Source: Sporobacter sp963675425 (GTDB lineage Bacteria; Bacillota; Clostridia; Oscillospirales; Oscillospiraceae). Taken from it: a DNA stretch of 64,000 nt. The notes beneath the pieces were generated by a model. The model saw only the letters and a list, made by a program, of their open reading frames with translations, was not told where the DNA came from and did not search any database. Shown here piece by piece: positions 25,273 through 36,000 of this stretch. The position numbers and the translations under genes are program-made. The DNA lies in assembly GCA_963675425.1 (NCBI GenBank), contig OY776214.1:2108001-2172000 (forward strand). Direction: 5' to 3'. Numbering within the stretch: the stretch's first letter is position 1; the number at the start of each line of letters is the position of its first letter.

Positions 25273-25518
25273 ATGCTGCAAATAACCCGGGTAGATATTT
25301 TAGACGGCCAAACGCTGGATATTGAACTGAGCAACGGACATCTGATCCTGTTCGACACCCAGCGTCTGCCCAAAGAAGACCACAGCTACGACAGCCTGCG
25401 GGATTTGGAATTGCTGCCCCGTCCGAGCACCGACGGACAAAGCGTTTACTGGCGGGACGGCTCACGGATCGCACTGGGAGATATCATGACCCTGCTGGGC
25501 AGGCAAGATAATAATTGA
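25273..25518 (+). CDS. DUF2442-family small protein (cassette 2)
   Basis: An 81-residue protein of the same pattern as the other two: DGQTLDIELSNGHLILFDT, then YDSLRDLELLPRPSTDGQSV and YWRDGSRIALGDIM. The VYW segment and the final I-x-[L]-x-D-I helix are shared with the copy at 32757-33011. The ATG follows GAGGTGATACCCT. The SLH gene starts 22 bp later, so the two are certainly one transcript unit. The upstream 180 bp separates it from the divergent response regulator. No function is established. Confidence 0.75.
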   Translation: MLQITRVDILDGQTLDIELSNGHLILFDTQRLPKEDHSYDSLRDLELLPRPSTDGQSVYWRDGSRIALGDIMTLLGRQDNN

Positions 25519-25540
25519 TTATATGGAGGTAAAACAAAAC

Positions 25541-28500
25541 ATGAAACAAATTGGTAAAAAACTCGGCAGCGTGTTATTGGCGCTGTGCCTAATGCTGCTC
25601 CTGCTGCCGACCGTGGCGTTTGCGGCAGACGCAAGCGGCCTGGAAAGCACGATTGAGAGCTATACAGGAGGCACCGGAGCAACCGGCTCGCTGTCCGCTT
25701 CCGTTTCTGGCAGCACAGTTACCGTCACCGGAACGATAACGAACGCATCATCTACCCTGACTCTTAACATCGATTCGGGCGTAACGATGATCTGGCAGGC
25801 GTCTATCACGGCGGCTTCCAATTTCAGCGGAAACTTGATCGAACTGCCCAGAGAAGGCACATTTGAGGTGGCAGACGGCGGCACAGTCAGCACAACGCTG
25901 GGCAACGCCATTTGGGCAACCAATAATACTACATCCACTGTAATTGTCAGCGGCGGTGTGGTCAGCACTGGGAAAGACTATGGCTACGCCATCAACGCCG
26001 ACAACGTGAAGGTGAGCGGAGGCTTGGTCAGTGCAACCACGGGCTACGCCGTCTGCTCCTACAACGTGGAGGAGAACGGGGGCTCGGTCAGTGCAACCAC
26101 GGGCTACGCCATCTATGCCGTCAGCACTAATCCCACAGTCGATTACACAGTAACCGTCACCGGCGGCACAGTCAGCGCTGACAATGGTTTTGCCATCAAA
26201 GCCGACATTGTAATGGTTGAGGGCGGTACGGTCAGCGCTACCGGTAATAACGGCTGCGCTATTTATGCCACAGGCTCTTCGGTGACGGTCAGCGGCGGCA
26301 CAGTCAGCGCTGACAATCGTTCTGCCATCAATACAATATCATATATTGACTGCACAGTAACGATCAGCGGCGGTATGGTCACCTCTTTTTCATATATAGA
26401 TGCTGCCATCCTCGCCCTAAGTGATAATTCCACAGTAACGGTCAGCGGCGGAGTAGTGCTCTCTTATGGTGATGCAATCGGCGTCACAGGTGACTTTACA
26501 GGACCCACCGGAGATGGCGTGGTTATTTCATGGGATCAAAATGCAGATAGCACCTTATACATAACCGGCGCGGCAAGCGACCTGACTGTTTTGCCGGAAG
26601 GCGCGGCTTCGTGGGCAACGCAAAGTGGGCTAAGCGGGATTGCCTATACAAACGGCTCGAACAGTGGGTTTATCGCTGTGAACGGCGTTACGGTGGCAGC
26701 TTCAATGACGGAGGCGGCGGACACCGTGGCAAGTGCGATTACCAGTTACAGCAGCAATCTGCAAACCAGCGTAAATGACTCTGCTATTACTGTCACAGGC
26801 TCAGCCAAAGACGTGGACACAACGCTTGCACTGAATATTGCAGGGGGTATATCTGTTCAATGGAAAGCGTCTATCACAGCAGCGGACACCTTAACCGACA
26901 ATCTAATCGACCTTTCCGGACACGGCTCCTTCGAGGTAGCGGACGGCGGCACGGTCAGTTCCGCACATTCCGCGGCCATCGACGCCTCAGGCAATGTTAC
27001 CGTCAGCGGCGGTACGGTCAGTTCCGTCGATGGCTTTGCCATCATACCCCGTGGTAATATAACGGTCAGCGGCGGCACGATTCGTTCCTTAAACAATCTC
27101 GCAATCTCTGATAGTTATCTTGATATTGACGATTTAACGATAACCGGCGGCACGATATTCTTCTCTGGCATTGAAAGCTATGTTGCATATTACAGTTCAG
27201 CGCAGTCCGGCGACAGCGTTATTATCGCGTGGGATCAAAGCGCTGGAAGCACACAGTACGATATTGGCAGCAGCACCGATTTGGCGGTTTCGCCTGCGAC
27301 CGCAACAGTAACATGGATAAAGCAGGGCGGTGTATGCGGCATCTCGTATGCAAACGGCTCAAACACGGGCTTTATCGCAGTGGACGGCGTGATGGTGGAA
27401 AAAACCTCCGTCACAGTTGACAAGCTGAGTTTTACCGACTTGTCAACTCTTCAGCTTATGTATAACGGCACGCCTCAGGGCATCGGAACCGTGACCGCCG
27501 CAGACGGGTTCGCGCTCGGTACTATCACCGTGTACTATACAGGAATCAATGGCACAACCTATATAAAAAGCACCACCGCACCCACCAATGCAGGAACCTA
27601 TCAAGTAACCGCTGATGTGGCGGGAAACGTTAACTATGAAGCGGCAAGCAATCTCGTGCTGGGTGAATATACCATTAATAAGGCTACGGCAGCGGGCGTC
27701 AGCCAGAACTATGCTGTGCTGGTAAATTCCGCACAAGAGTATACTTTTGACCTGACCACCCTGTTACCTTCCGGTGTGGACGCGTCCCAGGTCAGTGCAT
27801 ATACAATAACCGGCAATACAAATAACAATGGCATTTTCAGCGGAGAATGCAGTATCAGCGGAACCTCACTGACGCTGGCCGTCAATTCGGTTGCCACGGC
27901 AGGGCTTTCGGATACGGTGACCATCGGTTTCACCAGCGAAAATTACGACATTGGAAGCGCGACCATCACCTTCGAAACCACGGACAAAACGCCGGTCACC
28001 ATCTCGGCGGATATGACTGGCGGGGTGTATAACGGCCAGCCCTATGCCTACAGCAACGCGGCGGTGACGAATAATACCGACGGCAGCAACGTTACCTCCA
28101 GCGTCACGTTAGACACAAGCTACGAGGGCGTTGACAGCACATCCTACGGCCCCAGCGCCACAGCACCCACAAACGCCGGGAGCTATCAGCTGACCCTCTC
28201 GGTGCCAAACACAGACGCGACCTATACCGGCAGCGCAGTCTATACCTTTACGATCGCAAAGCGCCCGGTCACCGTCAAGGCGGACGACAAGAGTGTGACA
28301 GTGGGCAGTGATCCTGTATTTACCTACACCGTAGACGGTCAGCTTTCCGGTGAGACCGCGCTGATCGGCGAACCGGGTCTCACTTTTGCTGCGGGAAATA
28401 CCTCTAAGGCGGGTAGTTACACAATCGACGTTGTTCTTACCGGCGTGAGCTACACCGACAACTACATGGCGGCTAACCCCGCCTATGTCAACGGTACCTT

Positions 28501-29764
28501 GACCGTCAGCACTGCTTCGCCCGGGGGCAATACGCCGCCATCCGGCGGCGGTTCGAGTACACCTTCCACACCTGCGCCCACCGTGTCCGGTTCCACCGCG
28601 ACCACTACGGCAACGGCAAAAACCGGCTCCGACGGCAAAGCGACCGCATCTGTGACCCAGTCGCAGATGAGCACTGCAATTACAGCGGCCCAGAAAGCCG
28701 CCGCAAGCACCGGCGAAGCTCCGCGCGTGGAGATTCAAATATCCGGCGGTTCTGATACAAGCGCAGTGGAAACCACCTTGCCAATAGCCGCCGTTCAGGC
28801 ACTGGTAACCGGTGAGATGGAAACCCTGACCCTGTCCTCCAACGTTGCGGATATCACCTTTGACGCGCAGGCCATTGCCGCTATCGCGGGCGCGTCCACC
28901 GGCGATGTGAATATTTCCGCTGCTCAGGTAGAAAACAGCACCCTCTCCGGCGCTGCTGCTCAGGTTGTGGGCAATCGTCCGGTGTATCATTTCAGCGTCA
29001 CCAGCGGCGGAAACACCATTTCAGAGTTTGACGGAAATGTTACGGTATCCATACCATATACCCCGGCGGATGGTGAGGACACAAATGCCATCGTAGCCTA
29101 TTATATCAACGCCAACGGTGAGCCGGAGCTGATGCAAAACTGCTATTATGACGCTAAGGCGGGCACTTTAGTCTTCACCACCACCCACTTCTCAACGTAT
29201 GCGGTGGGCTATAATAAAGTAAGCTTTACTGACGTATCCGATAATGCTTGGTACGCCGACGCGATTGCTTTCCTCGCGGCGAGGCAGATTACCTCCGGAA
29301 CAACCGAAAACACCTTCAGCCCCGACGCGACATTAACCCGAGGACAATTTATCACCCTGCTCCTGCGCGCTTACGGTATCGACGCGGATAACAGCACTGC
29401 GGACAATTTCGCCGACGCCGGGAACACCTACTACACCGGATATCTGGCGGCAGCCAAGCGGCTGGGAATTACAAACGGTGTGGGTGATAATAAGTTTGCA
29501 CCAGAGCAGGCCGTCACCCGGCAGGATATGTTCACACTGCTTTATAACGCACTAAGGGCAATCGATCAGCTGCCCGAGGAAAACTCCGGTGCAACGCTCT
29601 CGGACTTCGCAGATAGCGAAAGCATATCGGCCTACGCGCAGGAAGCCATGAGCTATCTGATAAAAACTGGTGTGGTGAGCGGCAACAACGGTCAACTCAG
29701 TCCGACTGCCACCACCACCCGTGCCCAGATGGCGCAGGTTCTGTATAACCTGCTGTCCAAATAG
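25541..29764 (+). CDS. SLH-anchored surface protein with beta-helix and MBG-type repeats
   Basis: A 1,407-residue exported protein. The start is set at the ATG at 25541, which has GGAGG (25525-25529) upstream; the ATG at 25523 overlaps that site. The signal peptide (VLLALCLMLLLLPTVAFAAD) spans residues 1-29. Residues about 90-600 have many VSGGTVSA-type repeats typical of right-handed beta-helix or Cthe_2159-like carbohydrate-binding proteins. MBG-type domains follow (PTNAGTYQVTADVAGNVNYE and PTNAGSYQLTLSV). Three SLH domains close the protein (VSFTDVSDNAWYADAIAFLA onward). The last SLH domain is 113 bp identical in DNA to that of the third SLH gene. It is probably a cell-surface sugar-binding adhesin. 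Confidence 0.85.
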   Translation: MKQIGKKLGSVLLALCLMLLLLPTVAFAADASGLESTIESYTGGTGATGSLSASVSGSTVTVTGTITNASSTLTLNIDSGVTMIWQASITAASNFSGNLIELPREGTFEVADGGTVSTTLGNAIWATNNTTSTVIVSGGVVSTGKDYGYAINADNVKVSGGLVSATTGYAVCSYNVEENGGSVSATTGYAIYAVSTNPTVDYTVTVTGGTVSADNGFAIKADIVMVEGGTVSATGNNGCAIYATGSSVTVSGGTVSADNRSAINTISYIDCTVTISGGMVTSFSYIDAAILALSDNSTVTVSGGVVLSYGDAIGVTGDFTGPTGDGVVISWDQNADSTLYITGAASDLTVLPEGAASWATQSGLSGIAYTNGSNSGFIAVNGVTVAASMTEAADTVASAITSYSSNLQTSVNDSAITVTGSAKDVDTTLALNIAGGISVQWKASITAADTLTDNLIDLSGHGSFEVADGGTVSSAHSAAIDASGNVTVSGGTVSSVDGFAIIPRGNITVSGGTIRSLNNLAISDSYLDIDDLTITGGTIFFSGIESYVAYYSSAQSGDSVIIAWDQSAGSTQYDIGSSTDLAVSPATATVTWIKQGGVCGISYANGSNTGFIAVDGVMVEKTSVTVDKLSFTDLSTLQLMYNGTPQGIGTVTAADGFALGTITVYYTGINGTTYIKSTTAPTNAGTYQVTADVAGNVNYEAASNLVLGEYTINKATAAGVSQNYAVLVNSAQEYTFDLTTLLPSGVDASQVSAYTITGNTNNNGIFSGECSISGTSLTLAVNSVATAGLSDTVTIGFTSENYDIGSATITFETTDKTPVTISADMTGGVYNGQPYAYSNAAVTNNTDGSNVTSSVTLDTSYEGVDSTSYGPSATAPTNAGSYQLTLSVPNTDATYTGSAVYTFTIAKRPVTVKADDKSVTVGSDPVFTYTVDGQLSGETALIGEPGLTFAAGNTSKAGSYTIDVVLTGVSYTDNYMAANPAYVNGTLTVSTASPGGNTPPSGGGSSTPSTPAPTVSGSTATTTATAKTGSDGKATASVTQSQMSTAITAAQKAAASTGEAPRVEIQISGGSDTSAVETTLPIAAVQALVTGEMETLTLSSNVADITFDAQAIAAIAGASTGDVNISAAQVENSTLSGAAAQVVGNRPVYHFSVTSGGNTISEFDGNVTVSIPYTPADGEDTNAIVAYYINANGEPELMQNCYYDAKAGTLVFTTTHFSTYAVGYNKVSFTDVSDNAWYADAIAFLAARQITSGTTENTFSPDATLTRGQFITLLLRAYGIDADNSTADNFADAGNTYYTGYLAAAKRLGITNGVGDNKFAPEQAVTRQDMFTLLYNALRAIDQLPEENSGATLSDFADSESISAYAQEAMSYLIKTGVVSGNNGQLSPTATTTRAQMAQVLYNLLSK
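29627..29739 (+). repeat. 113 bp segment identical to 36407-36519
   Basis: The DNA encoding the end of the last SLH domain is base-for-base identical to the same region of the third SLH gene, while flanking sequence diverges at every few bases, including synonymous sites. This suggests recent gene conversion. Confidence 0.85.
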
Positions 29765-29788
29765 AGTTTTTAAAAATAGCACCATTTC

Positions 29789-29827
29789 AAATCGGGCGGT
29801 TTGGTTTCTATCCAAACTGCCCGATTT
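29789..29827 (+). terminator. Hairpin after the second SLH gene
   Basis: AAATCGGGCGGTTTGG (29789-29804) pairs with CCAAACTGCCCGATTT (29812-29827), 16 bp with one G-T pair and a 7-base loop. It lies 25 bp after the stop codon. The T run is short. Confidence 0.75.
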
Positions 29828-30070
29828 CAACATGCCATCTTTGCAGATAAATCATAAGAGTTCGAATACATTATTTTTACATCCGCAAATCAGATGATAT
29901 CGATTTGGTAATAAAACACAAGATAGGTTGACAAATTTGAACGGATTACCGAAGGCGTGCGCAAGTCATTCCGAAGCGCCGATTGCAAAATGGCCAATCG
30001 TAATTGCTACGGCTACAATACTATGCAGCTATCACTGAGCGCTGCCCGCAGCAAGAAATCCTGCTTTTCT
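29828..30070. other. Intergenic gap between SLH gene 2 and the minus-strand regulator
   Basis: About 240 bp with no coding potential that I can support. TTGACAAATTTG near 29937 resembles a -35 box, but no good -10 follows. Any terminator for the minus-strand regulator should be here, but no strong hairpin was seen. Confidence 0.5.
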
Positions 30071-32545
30071 CTATATCAATCCTTGCATCTGCGCAGCTTT
30101 GATAGCTGTCGTTTTCCCGCTGACTTCAAGTTTCTGGTATATGTTTTTCATATGTGTTTTTACCGTGCCTTCCGACAGAAAAAGACGGGCTGCGATTTCG
30201 TCCCTTTTTAGTCCTTCGGCGACAAGGGATAATACTTCGATTTCTCTCGGCGTCAGCTTGATTTGATTGGGCTGGCTTCTTTTCAGGCTTTCAATATACT
30301 GCTCGCTTAGAAGGATGATTTTTTTTAAATACTCGTTTTGTGAATCCCTGTTTGATAATGCCTTGAGCATATCCAATATATGCGGGGCGTATTCCACGAA
30401 GGGCATAACGAGGTTGTCCGCCTGTCCTTCAGTCAGAGCACGTTCAAGAGCCTTCGTGCCTTCCGCGATTCCGTACAAGCGATATTTTGCCACTGCCTTG
30501 AAAATGTAGTTATGTATAAAGCCAAGCTGGTTGCTGAATATGGAGAAATTCTCGCGGAAGCTTTCTGTTAGAACATCAAGCGCTACGTAGTTTTTTGAAA
30601 GCATTACAGCCTTGCCATAGACGATATTATTAAACGCCACCCCCTGGTACAAAAGATCAGCCGTTGTCATTTCACCGGTTTGCAGCCAATAGGGTATTTT
30701 CTCCGACTGACCAAGGCAGGCGTAAATATAGCCCTTACACATATCTATGGTCGTGTTATATATGGAATTATTCTCTTCGGCAACATCCTTTTCAAGCTGC
30801 CTGAGCATTTCAATCGCTTCAATTATCTTGCCCTGCAATATGTAGAGCCTGATCAAAGTGAAGTTTGCACATATGATTATGCTGGTTTGCTTTTTTGTTC
30901 TGGCTTTGTAGATGGCCTTGAAGCTGCTCAGCTCAGCTTCCGCCAAATTGCCGGTCTCAAGCGCATATTCGGCGGGAATCAAATACTCGCTCCCTGTCCC
31001 GCAGCCGTCCGCAAATTGGGAATAGGAGGTGAAAGAGATTGCAGCCTGTCGGGATATTTCTCTAAATGTGCCCTGCTCTCTGAAATAAATATAGATAAGG
31101 TGGGGCGAACCAAATGTAAATTCGTTATCACGCTGTGCGATATAGGATTGCTTTCCTTTTAGAAGACTTAAGATATTCCTGTTGTACCGGTCGCCTGGGT
31201 CAAGGTAATTGAAAATAGTAAACTTATTGATAATCAATATTTCGGCGATGATGCGGCTTCGGTATTCTTCGTCAATACCTTCCATTTTTTCATAGGTTTT
31301 CATCAGTGTTTCCAGTTTCTTTGCGCATTCCATAATTGTTTCTTCGTCGCCGTATACGATGGTGAGGAAGATGTGCTGCAGATAGGCTATCGGATATCGA
31401 GCCAGCATTTCCTGCGGAAGCTTTTCAAACATTTCAAAGGAACCTTCAAATAAGGTAAGTTCGTTTCTGATATTTTTCGGGTCGTTGAGTATAGAAAGAA
31501 TGCGCTCACTGTCACCCGCGCGATTGAAATTCGCATAAGCTGACGGAAGCTCTCCGAGGCTGAGATACCACTCGCCCTGGCGTCTGTATAGTCCTTGGAG
31601 GCCTTCCGCTCCGGAATCCCGTTTGATTCTCAAGTAATCCAGAAGCACGTTATGTATTTTGTAGGTCTGAGAGGGCTGGTCATAAAAAACAAAGGCGTTC
31701 TCCTTGTGGAGCCTTTTAAGGATTTCCGCCGCTTTTTCCTCCTCAGTGACGAACAAAGCCTGCTTGGCTGTAAAAACATCCATAATAGAAAGCTTCAGTA
31801 AAAAGCTTTTGATGCGTTCCTCGTAAACATTAAAGAGAACTGTTTCCACAAGCTCGTCAATCGACGTGTTCATACCTACGGGGATACCGTTTTCCAGGCC
31901 AAGCAAGATCATATAGATTAACGAAATCCAGCCTTCCGTATATTCGCTTATCTTTTTTAAGTCTTCTTCAGAAACATAGGCCGCCATCATCCGGCAGTAG
32001 TCGCGAATCTCGCTGTCGTTAAATTTCAGCTTCTGCTGGGATACGACACAACACAAGCCCTTTGCATACAGCTCGGCAAATTCAATGTTGGTTGTATCCC
32101 TGGTGATTATTATTATATGGAAATTGTCTATCCTTTCGGCGGCAAGCTGTAAAAGGAACCGGTTGACGCTCATATCCGCGGAAAGATGAAAATCGTCTAT
32201 GACCAGAAACGTTCTTGTCTGGAAGGCAATGTCGTTCAACAATGACAATACCTTTTCTGTCTGCGGGACATCTATCGGGAAGCCAAGAGCCCTCAGTTTC
32301 GTTGAGATGTTTTCATCTATCCTGGCCATTTCTGACGAAAGCTTTTCCCAAAAATATGAAACAGATTCGCCGGCGTGCATAAAGGTAATCCAGAGCGAAC
32401 TGTTCTTCTCGGCTGTCAGAAAGTTTCTGACAGCCGTCGTTTTGCCAAAGCCTATTGGGGCCTCTACAATGGTCAGCGGATAATCGTAAACAACCGACAG
32501 GATTTTATTGATTCGATCTCTCTTTAACAGTTCTGCCTTTTTCAT
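30071..32545 (-). CDS. MalT-like LuxR-family transcriptional activator (cassette 3 regulator)
   Basis: An 824-residue paralogue of the regulator at 15751-18225. The P-loop is EAPIGFGKTTAVRNFL (residues about 26-41), the Walker-B-like part is TFLVIDDFHLSAD, and a TPR-like middle follows. The LuxR helix-turn-helix is LTPREIEVLSLVAEGLKRDE, then IAARLFLSEGTVKTHMKNIY. The ATG at 32545 is preferred: it has AAGGCGG seven bases upstream and aligns with the start of the paralogue; an ATG at 32578 would add 11 residues. It is divergent from the DUF2442/SLH pair at 32757-36544 across about 210 bp, which it probably activates. Inducer unknown. Confidence 0.85.
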   Translation of the reverse strand: MKKAELLKRDRINKILSVVYDYPLTIVEAPIGFGKTTAVRNFLTAEKNSSLWITFMHAGESVSYFWEKLSSEMARIDENISTKLRALGFPIDVPQTEKVLSLLNDIAFQTRTFLVIDDFHLSADMSVNRFLLQLAAERIDNFHIIIITRDTTNIEFAELYAKGLCCVVSQQKLKFNDSEIRDYCRMMAAYVSEEDLKKISEYTEGWISLIYMILLGLENGIPVGMNTSIDELVETVLFNVYEERIKSFLLKLSIMDVFTAKQALFVTEEEKAAEILKRLHKENAFVFYDQPSQTYKIHNVLLDYLRIKRDSGAEGLQGLYRRQGEWYLSLGELPSAYANFNRAGDSERILSILNDPKNIRNELTLFEGSFEMFEKLPQEMLARYPIAYLQHIFLTIVYGDEETIMECAKKLETLMKTYEKMEGIDEEYRSRIIAEILIINKFTIFNYLDPGDRYNRNILSLLKGKQSYIAQRDNEFTFGSPHLIYIYFREQGTFREISRQAAISFTSYSQFADGCGTGSEYLIPAEYALETGNLAEAELSSFKAIYKARTKKQTSIIICANFTLIRLYILQGKIIEAIEMLRQLEKDVAEENNSIYNTTIDMCKGYIYACLGQSEKIPYWLQTGEMTTADLLYQGVAFNNIVYGKAVMLSKNYVALDVLTESFRENFSIFSNQLGFIHNYIFKAVAKYRLYGIAEGTKALERALTEGQADNLVMPFVEYAPHILDMLKALSNRDSQNEYLKKIILLSEQYIESLKRSQPNQIKLTPREIEVLSLVAEGLKRDEIAARLFLSEGTVKTHMKNIYQKLEVSGKTTAIKAAQMQGLI

Positions 32546-32756
32546 ACGCTTATCCGCCTTCAGCTTTATATCTCTCATTAGCGACGCTTTTTTTAAGTTA
32601 TTATATCAGAAAAGCAAAATTAAACCAATTTTTTAGAAACGGCTCAAGTTTTGTCAAAAAATACCCCTTTCGGGAGATGCCTAAAACCTATAGAAGTCTC
32701 TATAATGAAGCGCAATGAGTCAAATTATGTGTTACTACGGAAAAGAGGTGGGGCGT

Positions 32757-33011
32757 ATGAGTAAAGTCGTACATGTCCATGGGAGCGACGATTACAAGCT
32801 GTTCATCGACTTTGACGACGGTCACAGCATTGTTTTTAATATGCAAAAAATAATAAAGACTCTCCCGTATTTGCGGCTGAATGATCTTTCGAGCTTCCAA
32901 ACCGTCAAACATGACGAAAAGTCGGTCTATTGGGATGGTGTGGATGGAAAACCCGAATATTTTCCGTTAAGACTCACCGTTGACAACATTTTATTTTCGC
33001 TGAGGGACTAA
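32757..33011 (+). CDS. DUF2442-family small protein (cassette 3)
   Basis: An 84-residue protein: SDDYKLFIDFDDGHSIVFNM, then YLRLNDLSSFQTVKHDEKSV, YWDGVDGK and RLTVDNILFSL. The order of strands and the GH-x-I-x-F and VYWDG features match the other two copies. The ATG at 32757 follows AGAGGTGGGGCGT; an upstream ATG at 32715 has no ribosome site. It lies 38 bp before the third SLH gene. It is divergent from the LuxR regulator. Confidence 0.75.
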   Translation: MSKVVHVHGSDDYKLFIDFDDGHSIVFNMQKIIKTLPYLRLNDLSSFQTVKHDEKSVYWDGVDGKPEYFPLRLTVDNILFSLRD

Positions 33012-33049
33012 AAGTCTCATCACAAACTAAAACAGAAGGAAGAATGTCT

Positions 33050-36000
33050 ATGAAAACAAGAAAACTAGGTGCGCTTATGCTGACGCTTGCCATGCTGCTG
33101 GGTCTTCTGCCCCAGATGGCGCTGGCGGCAGAGCCTGTGACAATTGATTTATCAACTGTCAGCGCAGATGGAGCTGGGTACACCTGTCAAGAGCAGACGG
33201 TGAATAGTAAAACGGAGTATGAGGTAACCATAACGGCTGACGGCGACTACATTCTCACCGGCACTGTTACTCAGGACAGTCACCCGACGCATGTTGTCGT
33301 CTCGGCGACAACGGCGAACATTACCCTGAGCAATGCCAGCATCACCATTGTTAACTTTTCACCCTTCGCGATCAATTCAGGTTCAACCGTAAACCTGACG
33401 CTGGCGGCGGGTACGGAGAACACCCTTTCTCTTGGAACGAGTGAGGTCCATTTGGCAGGACTTTACGTTCCCGTTGGCGCGTCTATCGTGATCGGAGGAA
33501 CCGGAACGCTCAACGCAAGCGGAGGAACCGGTGGAAACGGTGCCGGTATCGGCGGCGGTTTCAATCAATATACAAGCATCGGAGACAAGAATGCGGGGGA
33601 TATCACGATCAACAGCGGCGTTATCAATGCGGTTGGAGGCCCAGGTGGCGCCGGCATTGGCGGTGCTGCATATGGTACTGGCGGTACAGTCACAATCAAC
33701 GGGGGCGAAATAAATGCCAGTAGTTCCCCGTCTTCATCAGAAGGGTCGGGTATTGGCGGCGGATATTTTAGGACAGGAAATGTTGTGATCAATGGTGGTA
33801 CAGTAATTGCCGATGGAGGTGATAATTGGGCCTACGCGATTGGTGATGGCTATGGAGCCAGTGGATCTTCAGTAAAGTTAAACGGAGGTTCAATCAGGAC
33901 ACTATCTCCTATGATAACGCCGATCAACGACAGCGGAGAAAACCTCTACCAAACCACCGTAACTGTAAAAGACAATAGCGGCAACGCTCTGGATAACACC
34001 GAGCTTAGCTGTACAGTAGACGCGACGACCTTTACTGCGAAAACCGATGCCGACGGAAAGCTTTATCTTTGGCTTCCTGAGGGTGCTGCCAGTATTTCTG
34101 TAAACGCAAGCGGTACCGTCTATAAAGCGGGAGGAACTGTTGCGACAGATAACAATACAGCATTGACTGCACAGCCTGATGCAGTTGCTTCCGTTAACAA
34201 TGTTGGTTATGTGACCTGGTCTGCAGCGATTTCAGCAGTTCCAGCCGGCGGGACAATAACATTGCTAAAGGATTTTGCACTGCTTCCAAGCGATACCATG
34301 CCGACAGTTGCCTTTACGATTGACGGCAATTTCCACACGCTGACGTTGAGCAGCAATCAGCACCTGAATGCAGACATTACCCTGAAAAACCTGTGCCTTA
34401 CGACTCCCAGCAGCAGCGATTGGTTCACTCTGTCTTGCACCGATACATCTCCATCAAGCACGCGATATAAGCTCACAATTAACGGAACGGTCGCGGCGGC
34501 AAATATATATTTTAAAAACGGTTCCGAGCTATCTGTAGATGGAACTTTGGAAATCGGAGAGATGGATTCATTCGATGCGATGATTGTCGCCGCCAACTCA
34601 ACCGTTTCGGCGTTTGCGGTCAGGAATATTGGCAGTTTAGTGCTCAATGGCACCATCATGTGCCAGTATTTTACGCTTTCCAAATCCACCGGTGACAGCG
34701 GCACGCTATCCGGTACCGGAACGTTTATATTCACTTCTGACGGCGGCGAAAGCCCCAATCTGATTTTTGAAAATGTTAATATAGACAGCACTGCTTCTAT
34801 CACGCTGGACACAGCAGCGGACTATACACCGTCCGTAAACAGTCTTGTTATTGGCAATCAAACAATAAAAACGGGCGAGACAGCTCCGGGTGCGCTTGAT
34901 CATATTGACCGGCTTCATCTCAGCGGCGGGTATTCGAGCTTCAGACTCGCAGATGATGACGATACTTATGTGCCCGAATATACTTATTGGTTGAAAGCAA
35001 ATACCATTCCCACACTCAAGTCTGGCGTCTCGGCTACTGCAACGGCAAGCGTCGTGGCAAACTCAGCGTATACACTCGATTTAGCAAATGTATTTGCAGA
35101 TGCGGATACCGATACGCTGACCTATAAGGTATCGGTCAACGGCGCGACGGCAGTCACTGCAAACGCAAATTATTCTCATACCCCGACAGCAGCAGGAACA
35201 ACAACATTAGAATTTAAAGCAAATGACGGCGCGGCAGATTCAACCGATACATATACGGTAACGCTCACAGCAACCGGTGGTGGTTCTACCGGTGACGGTG
35301 GCGGCAACATCGGCGGCGGAAGCTCAACCGGCACGCCTAAGGTTACAACGACAACCTCTGGCTCCGGCAGCAATGCTGTAACTACAGCAGGCGCCGAGGT
35401 ATCAGGCAATGTTACAGGCGGAAAGCAGACTGTTCCCGTCCCGACTGACATCATGATAGGCCTCACGGATGCTGCAAAGAAAGCGGAGTCTGCCGGAGGG
35501 ACGGCTGTCGCTAGCATTGACACAGGGTCCGGCTCAGGTCTCACAAATGTCGGCGTTACGATTCCCGGTGCGCAGTTTAACGCTCTTGCCTCCGGTACAG
35601 GCGCGGCACTCCAAATAAAAACCGGCCTTGGCTCCGTCACCTTCTCCTCTAAAGCGGTTGACACCATTGGCTCCGCGGGCTCCGGTGACGTTACCGTCGG
35701 TATTGGAGCTGTCGATAAAACGACCTTAAGCGCCGATGAACAAAAGGTCGTTGGCTCAAGACCTGTCTACAGCTTCTCCGTCACTGTCGGAAACACAAAA
35801 GTCTCGGAATTCGGCGGCAGTGTCACAGTCTCAGTCCCCTACACGCTTGGGGCTAATGAAGATCCGAACGCTATCGTTGTGTACTATATCGACGCATCCG
35901 GCAAGCTGCAGCCGATGCAGGGAAAATACGATACAAAAACAGGAGCAGTCACCTTCGAGACCACCCACTTTTCAGAATATATGATCGGTTATAACAAAGT